Source: Acanthochlamys bracteata (lineage: Eukaryota; Streptophyta; Magnoliopsida; Pandanales; Velloziaceae). Taken from it: DNA of 64,000 bases. The DNA lies in the NCBI GenBank assembly GCA_019914995.1, contig CM034142.1:1488001-1552000 (forward strand). The letters are read 5' to 3'. A program made the position numbers and the translations under genes. Numbering within the stretch: position 1 is the stretch's first letter; each line of letters begins with the position of its first letter. Of this stretch, positions 43,895 through 54,900 are shown in pieces. The notes beneath the pieces were generated by a model that saw only the letters and a list, made by a program, of their open reading frames with translations, was not told the DNA's origin and did no database searches.

Positions 43895-45745
43895 GAGAGA
43901 TATGGGCACTCCCTCTCCTGTAGACACTCCCTTGAATGGATGGCTCTGATTGATTCCTTGTTTAATCATAACCGTTCGTTTCTTTTACTTTATGTTATCA
44001 TGTTTTTTTTTCTTTTGCAGATTTCGCTGCGACAGCTCTCGCGAACCAGGCGGATCTCGTTTAGATCTCGTCCGATCTTCGGCTCCGATGGCGCTGTGCC
44101 GCTCCTCTTCTTCGATCTTCAGCTCCGTTCTGCTCTTGTGGCCCGTCTTCCTTTTTAAACCAGATCCGCCCGATCTTCGGCTCCGATGGTGCTGTGCGGC
44201 TCCTCTCCTTCGATCTTCATCTCCGATCTCATCCTCTGGCCCGTTTTCATCTCCGATCTCATCCTCTGGCCCGTTTTCGTCTCCGACACCGTAAAACAAA
44301 AGTTTTCTCTCCATTCGAGCGGATCTCGTCTAGATCTCCCTCTGTCTTCGTCTCTGATAGCGCTGCTGCTCCTCTCGTTTGGTCTTCGTCTCCGATCTGC
44401 TTCGATTCCGTCCCTCAATTTTCGTTTATTTTTTTTTTTTTTTTTTTTTAAATTTGTTTTTATTCTGTTGGTTTTTTTTTTCTTTTTTTTTCTCGATTTG
44501 TTTTTTTTATTTGGTTTTATTCAGTTGATTTATTATTTTTTTGTTCGAATTGTTTTTTGTTTTTTTTATTTTTTCTTAATTTCTTTGAATTATTTTGTTT
44601 CACGGTGTATTAGTTTTGTTTCACGGTATATGGTTTTGTTTCACGGTGTATTGGTTTGATTTTACGATGTATTGGATTGATTTATATGGTGTATCGGCTT
44701 GAATCATCGGTGAGAGGAATGAATTGTTGAATTTGTGGTGGCATTTCTGGCCATGTTTGAGTCATCGGTTTGGCTATGTTTGTGCGTGTTGCAGCACGAA
44801 TGATACCAGGTTGGGCTACGGTGTGGTATGTTTTATTCGTGTTGCAACTGGGAATGAAATTAAGTTGGCTACGGTGAGGTAATGATGAGGAAGTAGATTT
44901 GCGTAATGTAGGACCTGTTAGACTCTTTTTTGTTCTCTATTCTGCACTGCCTTAATGTAGACAGCAAGGCAGTAGGATGACCACTGGCTAAACCAGACGG
45001 CAACCACTACAGCTGTATCTACAGAAAGCAGTGCAGATAGCAAGAGAGCATAATATTTGTGAGAACAAAATTGGATGTCATTTCTAAATCTAACTGTTTG
45101 AGCAAACGCCAATCTGAGCCTTCTTCTTTCTTCCATCTATTTGTACTACAGAGTTGTTATCTCTGAAAATGTAACGTTGTAATCTCTGCATCTAATTTTT
45201 CTTTTCAATATAGCTAGCCGTGTAATCTATCTGAATGTAAAAACATTTCAATTATGAATGAAAATTCTTGAGAAATTTTATCTTTTTTGTTGATAAATAT
45301 GCTGACAATTGATGAATGCCCTAGCAAAATATAAAATTTATTCTGAGTGATCAGTTTTATTGCTGCTTAAAAATGAATGTAAATAATAATAAACAAAAAG
45401 ACAACAAATTAGAACGAAAAACAAATGCAAATTAGAAACTCTTATATCATCCGCTCAAAGATAGAACGAAAACAAAACAAACAGACGTGCAAGATAGAAA
45501 GTTTTATTTTATTCCTGCCAACTCTTACCCATCATTTGCTACAGTGTTCATGCTGTTACAAAGCCATTTTTTCACCGTGTTACTTCTTCTTTTACTTTCT
45601 TCTTACGGGAGAGGCTCTGTTCTACCTATCTTTATTTATGTTTTCTTTCCCACGCACGGTTCGGTATACTTCTATCTGTCTTCTCCGACGACGTCAAACT
45701 TCTTCCACGTCTTCAACAACTTCTTTCTGTCTCGACGTTTTCTTA
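43892..45745 (+). repeat. Left terminal inverted repeat of MULE B
   Basis: Outer part: terminus, AGACACTCCC, TTAATCATAACCGTTCG. Then a GC-rich segment (44030-44400) with repeated CGGATCTCGT, GATCTTCGGCTCCGATGG and a 30 bp tandem unit around CCGATCTCATCCTCTGGCCC (44222-44281). Then T-rich runs, GTTTCACGGTGTATTGG-type repeats (44590-44690), a CTGCACTGC module (44930-45130) and AT-rich DNA to CAGACGTGCAAGATAG (45484). Weaker similarity goes on to about 45745. Proline- or Phe-rich frames here are artefacts of repeat composition. Confidence 0.9.
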
Positions 45746-45849
45746 CAGAAATTTTGCTCTGTTATAGTAACAAAAAACAGAACACAACAGAGTTATCGTA
45801 ACCAGAAATTTTTTTTGCTCTGCTCTATAAATTTCTATGTCTTTGACAC

Positions 45850-46060
45850 AATTTCAACAGCTCATATAAAAAACTATTCAATTCATATAGCTCATACGAA
45901 CCAATAGCTCATATCAAAAGCTATACTATATAATTCAAAAGCTAACAAAAAAATATATACAGCTTATATCGAAAGCCGACTGCGCTCATACACTTGAACA
46001 AAAAGTATACAATTGAAACATTTGACAAAAGCCATATAGCTCATACAAAGCTATATAAGG
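45850..46060. repeat. AGCTCATA-type short repeats, 3' end of the MULE B gene
   Basis: The word AGCTCATA or a near variant recurs about six times in about 200 bp, with AAAAGCTATA companions. It overlaps the last codons and stop (46041) of the transposase. Unique to copy B. Confidence 0.6.
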
Positions 46061-48601
46061 GGCCATCATCCGTTGATGTTTCATCATCATTGTCGCCATC
46101 TTCATTTGCAAGTGTACAATCATTATCATCTTCATCTTTGTCTTTATCAGCATTTCTCTCTTGAACTGTCAAAAAAAATTTAACAAAAATGTCAATACTA
46201 ATATGAATTCCGAAAAAATAGTTATTATATTCGGAATCAAAACTAAGCAATCACTACACTTATTTTCTTCTTTTTATTTGAATTTTTTGGACAATTTCGC
46301 TTGTCGTGTTTAACGCCAATCTTGTTACAACAAGCACATCTTCTCCATGTCTTCGCTTTAGCTCTTGCGACGGCTTTCTCCAAACCACTTTTTATTCTAC
46401 TACCACTACTAGAGGCCTTCTTTTCTTTTTTCCTCCCCTTTGTTTGTGAGATGTTGGGATTCAAAAGTAGAACTTGAGATGCATTAACAGCTACTTGTGA
46501 AGTCTCATTGGCGGCACATGAATCATCTGACCTCTCTTTAGTCTTCTTTACTTCTTTAATCTGCAGCGACAATTCTTTTAATGTTTGCAACATCAATTGA
46601 AAAGTCTCATCTGTCTCACTAGCTTCATACGACAATTGATTGGAAATTTTTAATAATTGGGCAGCTCTTAGTATATCAGAGTTGTTATGGCCTTGTATTA
46701 TTCTACCATCGTATTCAACTCTGTATTTATTAGCCCCTTTCATCCACCTCTTAAGAATGAAGTGATCGGATATTTTCTCTATATCACGGGACTGAAAAAT
46801 TTTATCAAGTGTCCACAAGGAATCCCTTCAAACTCAAACAACTTGCATTCACAGTGACCTTTTTTGCTAGAATTATTGAATTTCACTTTCCACTCATGTG
46901 ATTCACCAAGCAGTCGAGATTTATAAATGTAGCAAGTGCAGCCATCACTTCCTTTTACATCATCATGCAACACATACTTAACTTGAGCTTTTTCAAATTC
47001 TTTTTTAAACCTATCGTACACATTTCTCGTGTACACATTTGCTGCACACTTCAAAAGAAAGGCATGACTATCAACAATACGATTAGTGTATTCACTAATA
47101 TAATTTTCTTTTTTTCTTCTTCAGCAGTTTTAGCCAAGCACTTCTCATTCTTCAAATAAACTCACGAAGAGTTGTAGTCGAACTAAAGAAATTACTATAA
47201 ACAGAGTTCATACCTTCAGATCGGCCTGTAGTGTTCATACCAGCATAGAAAGTATCTAAATGATAAACTGGAACCCACTGTTTTCGTATTTCAAACATCC
47301 CTTGAAGCCATTCAATCTCTTGTAAGTTATATGTACATAGCAATTCATTCCATCTTGTTTCATTAGGAGTATAACTTTCTCTAATACACATCTTGATTTC
47401 TTTTTTTAATCGTGACTTCTTGAAATAAATGTATAACAATTTTTCTGAAAATTTCTTCATCACATGCTACAAGCAAAATCGGTGTCGAGTATTAGAAAAT
47501 ACCTTCTCAACTGCAGCAGTCATAGCTCTGTCTTGATCTGTGATAATAAAAAATGGGGCACGTCCATCCATAGCTGCAAGCCAGGTCTCAACAAGCCAAG
47601 TAAAAGACTCTTCTATTTCATCCAAAAGCAAAGCACAATCAAACTGAATCGACTGCATATGGTGATTAACTCTTGTAAACGGCGCAAAACGCATTTCATA
47701 CACATTCTTACTATATGTTGTGTCGAAGAAGATTACATCACCAAAATATTCAAACTGCAAACGTGATCGACCATCTACCCAAAAAAAGTTGATTGCTCTT
47801 GCTTCGCTATCCATTTGTATTGCATAAAAAAAGTGAGGATCTTCTAAACTCTTCTTCTTAAAAAAGTCAAGTGCTGCAGTGGCGTCGCCTTTGATAGGCT
47901 TCTTATACTCCTTCGAAGGTCCCAAATGATTCCAGCAATCTCTATCATCAAAACCAGTCTGTAGTCCGTCAAGTATATCTACAACTTTGTTCACTAGTAT
48001 GTCTTCATCACGAAATGAATCAATCAACATCTTAGTTGCAGCGGGCATATGCTTACAGATAGGCATACGCATTCGTTTAGTTGGACTGACTAGGTTGTGA
48101 TTATGCTCGTCAATATATTGAGTCACCTTCCACAATCCAGTAGGTTGCTTGTTGATTTTCATCTTTACCGAACATCCATATTTTGTTGTATTTCTATTTC
48201 TCTTTTCACCAGCTTCTATCTCTGTCTCCTCATTTGTTTTCTTTTTATCATGATCTCTATAATTTTCAAAACGTCCACAAGTCATTAGACAGCTAGTGAC
48301 TTCATCAGAACCTGAGTTTCTTTTCTGCGTGCTTCTTGTAACAACATTAAATCCGTTATTTCTTCCATAAAATATATACATTTCTTTTGCAGCGTCGAGA
48401 TTTGGAAAAATCATATGTAAATAAGGTGCATTTTTCTTTTGAGATGTTGATATGTCCGGAGTTGAAGCAGCTGAACATTCAGTCTCATTTGGCTCTAAGG
48501 CTACATAAAAAAATTATGTCAAAAATTTAGAAATCGGCAGAATAAAGCAAAAAAAATTTTTTTTTTTTACCGTAGCTTTCTTCATTCTGTTTAGCTTCCA
48601 T
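46041..48601 (-). pseudogene. FAR1/FHY3-family MULE transposase (copy B), disrupted
   Basis: Minus strand: exon 1 48601-48571, exon 2 from 48500 to about 46250 and exon 3 46165-46041, all with GT/AG borders. Order: acidic start, FAR1 domain (GFNVVTRSTQKRN; DEHNHNLV), MULE transposase core (FFDTTY and ITDQDRA, two of the DDE acids), SWIM finger (CECKLFEFEGIPCGH, about 46815-46860). Then a coiled segment, Lys-rich region, zinc-knuckle-like CACCNKIGVKHDKRNCP and an Asp/Glu tail. Breaks: TAG at about 47464-47467 where copy A has Trp; frameshifts near 47155, near 47115 (A-run) and near 46795. It would recognise the TIRs and catalyse excision and insertion. Related to jittery/FAR1-type MULEs and the light regulators FHY3/FAR1; here it sits in a transposon, so it is not a host regulator. 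Confidence 0.9.
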
Positions 48602-48754
48602 GAAAAAATTAAAAACTAAGTAATGCTTTTGGTTTTAATTTTGTTAAGCTTGTTTTTCTATCGATAATACAAAATTTCATCCAGAAAAATAAGAACCTTC
48701 TTCAAAGCTTCCAATTTTTTTATAGCTATTACCGGTGGGCTGAGCCATAGAAAG

Positions 48755-50633
48755 AAATAAGAGACGTCGAAAAAATTTGTAGTCGTTGGAGAAGACAGAA
48801 AGCAAACATATATAAGTAAGTCGAACCGTGCGTCAGAAAACAGAGAGCAAGTTAGATAGAACAGAGTCTTCAAGAAAGAAGAATGCAAAAAAAGAAGATA
48901 ACAAAAGTGAGAAAGAAATGTAGTCAGCGGGAAACTCTCTCAGCGCGGGAAAGGGATGAACACCGTAGCATTAAATGAGAGTTGACTTGATTGAAATAAA
49001 ACTTTCTATTTTGCATGTCTGTTTTTTGCACGTCTATTTGTTTTGTTTTCACTCTATCTTTGAGCGGATGATATAAGAGTTTCTAATTTGCATTTTTTTT
49101 TTCGTTCTAATTTGCTGTCTTTTCTTTTTTTATTTACGTTCATTTTTAAACAGCAATAAAACTGATAACTCAGAATAAATTTTATATTTTGCTAGGGCAT
49201 TCATCAATTGCCAGCATATTTATCAACAAAAAAAATAATATTTCTCAAGAATTTTCATTCATAATTGAAATATTTTCACATTCAGATAGATTACACGGCT
49301 AGCTATATTGAAAAGAAAAATTAGATGCAGAGATTACAACGTTACATTTTCAGAGATTACAACTCTGTAGTACAAATAGATGAAAGAAAGGAGAAGGCTC
49401 AGATTGGCGTTTGCTCAAAGAATTAGATTCAGAAATGACATCCAATTCTGTTCTCACCAATATTATGCTCTCTTGCTATCTGCACTGCTTTCTGTAGATA
49501 CAGCTGCAGTGGTTGCCATCTAGCTTAGCCAACGGCCATCCTACTGCCTTGCTGTCTACATTAAGGCAGTGCAGAATAGAGAACAAAAAAGAGTCTAACA
49601 GGTTCTACATTACGCAAATCTGCTTCTTCATCATTGCCTCACCGTAGCCAATTTGATTTCATCCCCAGTTGTAACACGAATAAAACATGCCACACCGTAG
49701 CCCAACCTGGTATCATTCGTGCTGCAACACGCACAAACATAGCCAAACCGATGATTCAAACATGACCAGAAATGCCACCACACATTCAACAATTCATTCC
49801 TCTCACCGATGATTCAAGTCGATACACCATATAAATCAATCCAATACATCGTAAAATCAAACCAATACAACCGTGTAAAACAAAACCAATACACCGTGAA
49901 ACAAAATAATTCAAAAAAATTAAGAAAAAATTTAAAAAAACAAAAAACAATTCGAACAAAAAAATAATAAATCAACCGAATAAAACCAAATAAAAAAAAA
50001 CAAATCGAGAAAAAAAAAAGAAAAAGAAAAAAACCAACAGAATAAAAACAAATTTAAAAAAAATCGAAAAAAAAATTAAACGAAAATTGAGGGACGGAAT
50101 CGAAGCAGATCAGAGACGAAGACCAAACGAGAGGAGCAGCAGCGCCATCGGAGACAAAGACGGAGCGAGATCTAGACGAGATCCGCTCGGATGGAGAGAA
50201 AATTTTTGTTTCACGGTGCCGGAGACGAAAACGGGCCAGAGGATGAGATCGGACAAGAAAACGGGCCACAGGAGGAGAACGAAGACAAAGATCAAAGGAG
50301 AGGAGCCGCACAGCGCCATCGGAGCCGAAAACCGGGCGGATCTCGTTTAAAAACGAAGACGGGCCACAAGAGGAGAACAAAGACGAAGATCAAAGGATAG
50401 GAGCGGCACAGCACCATCGGAGCCGAAGATCGGACGAGATCTAAACGAGATCCGCCCGGTTCGCGAGAGCTATCGCAGCGAAATCTGTAAAAGAAAAAAA
50501 AACATGATAACATAAAGTAAAGGAAACGAACGGTTATGATTAAACAGGGAATCAATCAGAGCTATCCGTTCAAGGGAGTGTCTACAGTGCACATGGAGTG
50601 TCTACAAGAGAGAGAGTGCCCATATCCCTCCCC
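48755..50633 (-). repeat. Right terminal inverted repeat of MULE B
   Basis: Inverse of 43892-45745; the GC-rich CCGATCTCAT / GGCCAGAGGATGAGATCGG module, the CACGGTG...CAATAC repeats and the GGCTCAGATTGGCG module recur in reverse. The inner part also serves as upstream region of the transposase gene, with its 5' leader starting inside the TIR. Confidence 0.9.
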
Positions 50634-50660
50634 ATATATATATATATATATATATATATA
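50634..50660. repeat. (TA)n microsatellite at the right end of MULE B
   Basis: About 13 TA units next to the terminus. Confidence 0.9.
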
Positions 50661-53600
50661 TTTCAAAATTGTTTGTTATTTCGTCGACGAATTAAACTTC
50701 CTCTCCTATCATGTCGCATCTTCATTTTCACCCGCCTAGCACTGCTCTTCTCTCCACCATACTGTTTGTACTCATTGATGATGTTGCACACACTTGCTCT
50801 TCTCTAACAAAAAAAAGAAAAAAGGAAAGCCTTCCTATGATTTTTTCTATTCTCATTATCGTAAGATAAGTCACTCTACCAATAGTTATTTTCAGTTTCA
50901 TCTATATTTGCTTATAGCAAGCGAGTGAAAGTGTAAGGCTTCTCTTTAACTTGCTCTCAAGTTTCTCAAACACGTTGTTCATAATGCACCGGTAGCTCAT
51001 TCTATCTTCTCTATTTTACAGATATTTAGTATCGTCTATCTAGTTGGAACTTCAGTTTCAACGACTGTCTGTATTTATTGGCTTTTCCTTATCTTTCTTC
51101 TCTACCTCTATAGGAATCATTTTTTTAGATGTTAACTTTTATTGCCTCTCATCATAATTTCAAAATCAGTGTAAAGTTATCTTGTAGTATATTGTTACCA
51201 TTATATTTTTCATTTTTATACACAACCGATGGTTCTTAATTGTTCATTTCTTAATTTGAACCTATTATTTCAAGGACACCTATATTACCATATGTCTTAT
51301 ATATTCGAAATTTTTCTTTCAATCTTATCACTATAAATAATCTTTGTGAGAACATACGTGTTATTACTTTTCAAATTGATCATAGCTTTCCAATGGAAAG
51401 GAAATAGTGCAACTCAAATTGTTTTCAAATTTCAAAACAATTGCACCAATTTCAATGAAATGATCGAACAAGATTTAATCTCCATTTAGTGAATTTTTGT
51501 TTTCTTTTAATTATTATTTTTTGAAAATTATTTAGTCAATAATTATTGTAGCAAGCCGATACAGAGAGTCGTTTTTATTTTTTTGGATTAGAAGGATAGA
51601 TTTTGTGATCTATTCATTTATACATACTCATGTACTTTCCTAATTAATCCGTCTTGCAACTTATACGTACTCCTGCACTCTTCTATTTCAACTATCTAGT
51701 CAAGCGAGCGGATGGACACAATTTATATCTTAGTTTAAGAAAGAAAAAGCTCGATCAAACGGTCATGATTTTTCTATATTTTGTTTTAAAAAAAATGATG
51801 CATTTGCTATCCGCTTTTATGATTACTTGATCGAATCTTATCGAACGGTTGGATTAAGAGAGTGTGTGAGAGTGTCCATAAAAGAGGAGTGCCTGAGCAA
51901 GTCTTGGTCTAGTGTTTTTTGTACTCTTTTGCAACTTACTTTTGGATCTGAATCTTGTGAGAATGATAGTTGTATATATCGTCTAGTTTCTGTCTAGGTA
52001 ACACTTAAGACAATTATTGTGGTCCTTTTTCAAATCAACACACAAACTTCCAAGCTAAAAATCAATATGGTTTCTCACTTTTGGTTACATGTAAGGTTAC
52101 TGTCCAACAAAACTTACCAATCATTCACTTGATCATAATAAAATGATTCTCCTATAATTTTTATCGAGCAATAATAACCAATAGGAATCATAATTAGACA
52201 AAATTTGGCATGACTTCTTTAGATGGCTTTCAGATTTTTTAAGTCCAATTTTCTAGGAGTTTGTATAAATTTATAATTAATTTTGAGCAGGTCCATGAAA
52301 TAAAAGAATGGACAAAACATGTCCGTCTGAATCTCATAGCCTTCACCTGCCCATGGTCCATAATTTAAATGAAACTCTTTCGTTTCTATTTTTGTGGCAG
52401 GCCACTCAAATTAATGTCAAATAATTCTCCTCAAGTGAAGACACTCGTAGGCTTCAATAAGAAAAAATGAAATTTGCTTGCTATGTCTAATAAAAATTTC
52501 AATGTGTTGAACTACATTGTGCCAAACCCTGGTTTTGAAGTATTGTCAAATCTCCATTAGTCTATAGGCAATACTATTGAATATAAAGGACAAAAAAAAG
52601 AAGTTTTCTATGTTTTGTTAAAAGTTTCTATGCACAATATCATACCTCGTATGCAAAGTTTTCAAAATCCAAAATCAGAAACAAAAGAAGAAGTGCTTTA
52701 GACTTTTATTACTTCAAACTCAATTTTAATAAATATAAAAAGTAACTCTTTTATAAGTAAATTTTAAAAATTAAATTATAAAGCTAATTATTGGAAAAAG
52801 AATATAAAAAATCACTCATAAGTGATTTTCAGATTAAAAATTACTTTCGGGTGCAAAAAAATACACTTTAATTTATAATTCAACTTTCTTTCATATGATA
52901 AACATAACTTGGATCAACCTTAACAGCTTTTGTGTTACATTCATATAGAGTTGAAACTTGAGCTAGTCAATTCATGAAAGAAGTTGCAGGCAATAGAAAT
53001 TTTCAGTTTGGATTTTTGCATAAGACATTATCAAACAAAATACAAATATTTGCAGAGATTGGATCTGGTTTTGTTTTTGTCTTTTCACTCTTCTCACAAC
53101 TCTGCCAACGAAAAAATTCAGTCAAACTTATTGATGCTCTACTTTCATGCATTGTCAATAATACTTCAAATTTCTTTACTAATAATTTTAATTACAACTA
53201 TGGGTTTTAATGATGTTTCCAAATCACTTGAGCTTAGAGCATTTTTTACTTTATTTGGAAAAGAACTTTCTCTGATAAAAAAATTACTTTTGATGAAAAG
53301 AAATTTTGGTGATATCATTTGAAAAAATGAGTTTACAATTTTTTAGCTTAAAAAATAATAAAAATTATAATAGAAGGGTTCTGTAGAATTCATTCATACT
53401 TTTAATTTTTTAAATTAGTTTTTATATATGTAAAAAAAGTAGATAAAAATAAGCTCTTGTAAGTAATACCAAATTGACCTTTTATATGAGTAGTATATTT
53501 GCAATTAGTTCAAATGTTAAATATTAATTTTTTGTTTTGTTAAATTCTTGAGATTGCAGTAGTAACACATGTTAATTGATCCCTAGATTGAATGCATGTA

Positions 53601-54360
53601 ATCTTGTCTAGTGCTTGTCAACCTTTGCTTAACACATTAATTATACTAATTACTGTACTTAAATGGACCTATAAGGTTCTAGTGATTCAAATTAACATCA
53701 ATATGATTGCATTGTTCTTAGTGCAAACCTAGTAATGTGAGCCATTTCAATGAATGCTTACTATAACAAAAAAAAAGAAATAAATTCTTGTGAGAATCTC
53801 TGATCAATGTTGCATAAGATAAAAAATTTTAGGATGTGGTTTTAAACTTCATACTGCTTAGCACGTTGTGTTTAAAGAAACAACTTGGTAATTATATATA
53901 ATTAGTGTTATAAATCATAGTTGTCCGAACCGCACTGGATATCGAATTAAAAAATTGTTCAAATCAAAGCGGATCAAAACGGATTAATTATACATACAAT
54001 TTTTTACAAATTCAAACCAATTTACTGATCGAATCGACGTATTTTTGGATCGATCTGGACGATTCAGCCCAGATAATCAGCTTCTTAATGAATCTTTTTG
54101 ATTGAAGTCTGTCCTTTAGTTCACGGACGTGATCTTTACGGTTCACGTTGAACAATTTAGCTTGTAAATAATTATGAAAGTAAATTTCTTAAAAATAATT
54201 TTTAAAATAATATTTATTAAAAAATATATAAAATTATTCAAAATAATTTTTATTAAAAAATTATTTCGGATAAAATAAAACGCTCTTAGTCATCCTACTG
54301 TGGAGAGTCCTAAATGGATCAAAGTGATTTTTGAATGATACCCGTGATGCAAAATGTCTT
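50661..54360. other. Intergenic, no gene recognised
   Basis: T-rich and A-rich spacer. 51840-51910 contains GAGAGTGTCCATAAAAGAGGA and AGTGCCTGAGCAAG, which resemble decayed outer ends of the MULE family. 53920-54130 (CGAACCGCACTGGATATCGA...) recalls 24570-24760. The 112-codon frame at 52984 has no family resemblance. Confidence 0.35.
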
Positions 54361-54900
54361 AAGAGCTCATTTGGCAGCATATATAGAGAGTATTTTATTT
54401 CATCTTTTTATTTTATATTTTTTAATAGAGTTTTTATAATACTTTACAGTATTTATTTAAAAATTTAAATAGTATAAAAAATTGTATATTATATGATCTT
54501 GATAATTTAAAAACCTAGAGAACAAAACATTAAAATGCAGTAACAAACTCGTTAGCCAATGATGAAAAAACACTCCCACAAAGTTCTTGAGTTCTCAAAA
54601 GTTCAAACACAATCAGACTTTCTAACTTAAAAATTGCTAACTTTACCAAATTATATGGTAATTGTGCATGTTTGGGAATACTTTTCAACTCCCTTTTTAT
54701 TTTAATTTTTTTTCATATTTTTAATAAACTTTTGCGTATATTTTATAGAATTTTTTAAAATTTAAAATTTATAAAATAATTCTTTCTAAGAACTTAGTTT
54801 TATTTTTTTATGTTAAAAACGTAGAGCTCATTTTTAAAATATTTTTTGTTTCAAAAAAATATTTTTTTAAAAGCACTCCAACATATTTCCATAATAATAT
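54360..54900. repeat. Two M1-like MITE copies
   Basis: 54365-54510 has the head GCTCATTTGGCAGCATAT and the core TTTTTAATAGAGTTTTTATAA but no tail. 54664-54890 has the head CATGTTTGGGAATACTTTTC, the core and the tail AAAGCACTCCAACATATTTCC. Confidence 0.5.

Larger units (their letters stand above)
43892..50633 (-). mobile_element. Complete Mutator-like element B with very long TIRs and FAR1-type transposase
   Basis: 6742 bp between two (TA)n tracts (43857-43891 and 50634-50660). Left terminus GGGGAGAGATATGGGCACTC; right terminus, reversed, GGGGAGGGATATGGGCACTC. The two ends stay recognisable as inverted repeats for about 1.85 kb (to about 45745 and from about 48755). Between them lies one minus-strand transposase gene with three exons. 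Complete-element architecture and the presence of the enzyme fit an originally autonomous MULE. The enzyme copy now has a nonsense codon and frameshifts, so it would depend on another source. No clean 9 bp target duplication can be told apart inside the TA repeats. Confidence 0.9.

Noticed and set aside
43950..44659. Ser/Pro/Phe-rich frames (up to 157 aa) in the left TIR
   Set aside because: All frames on both strands are open because of the repeat structure; the right TIR carries frame-disrupting differences.
45425..45907. 160 aa frame next to the transposase gene
   Set aside because: Lies on the other strand over TIR and 3' flank; no resemblance to mudrB-type or any other protein.
46041..48601. 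Domesticated FHY3/FAR1 light-signalling gene
   Set aside because: It lies inside intact TIRs and has a nonsense codon and frameshifts; it is a transposon gene.
48599..48750. An upstream ATG (48746, MAQPTGN...) as true start of the transposase
   Set aside because: The frame meets a stop after about 23 codons; the ATG at 48601 with a GT/AG intron joins in frame to exon 2.
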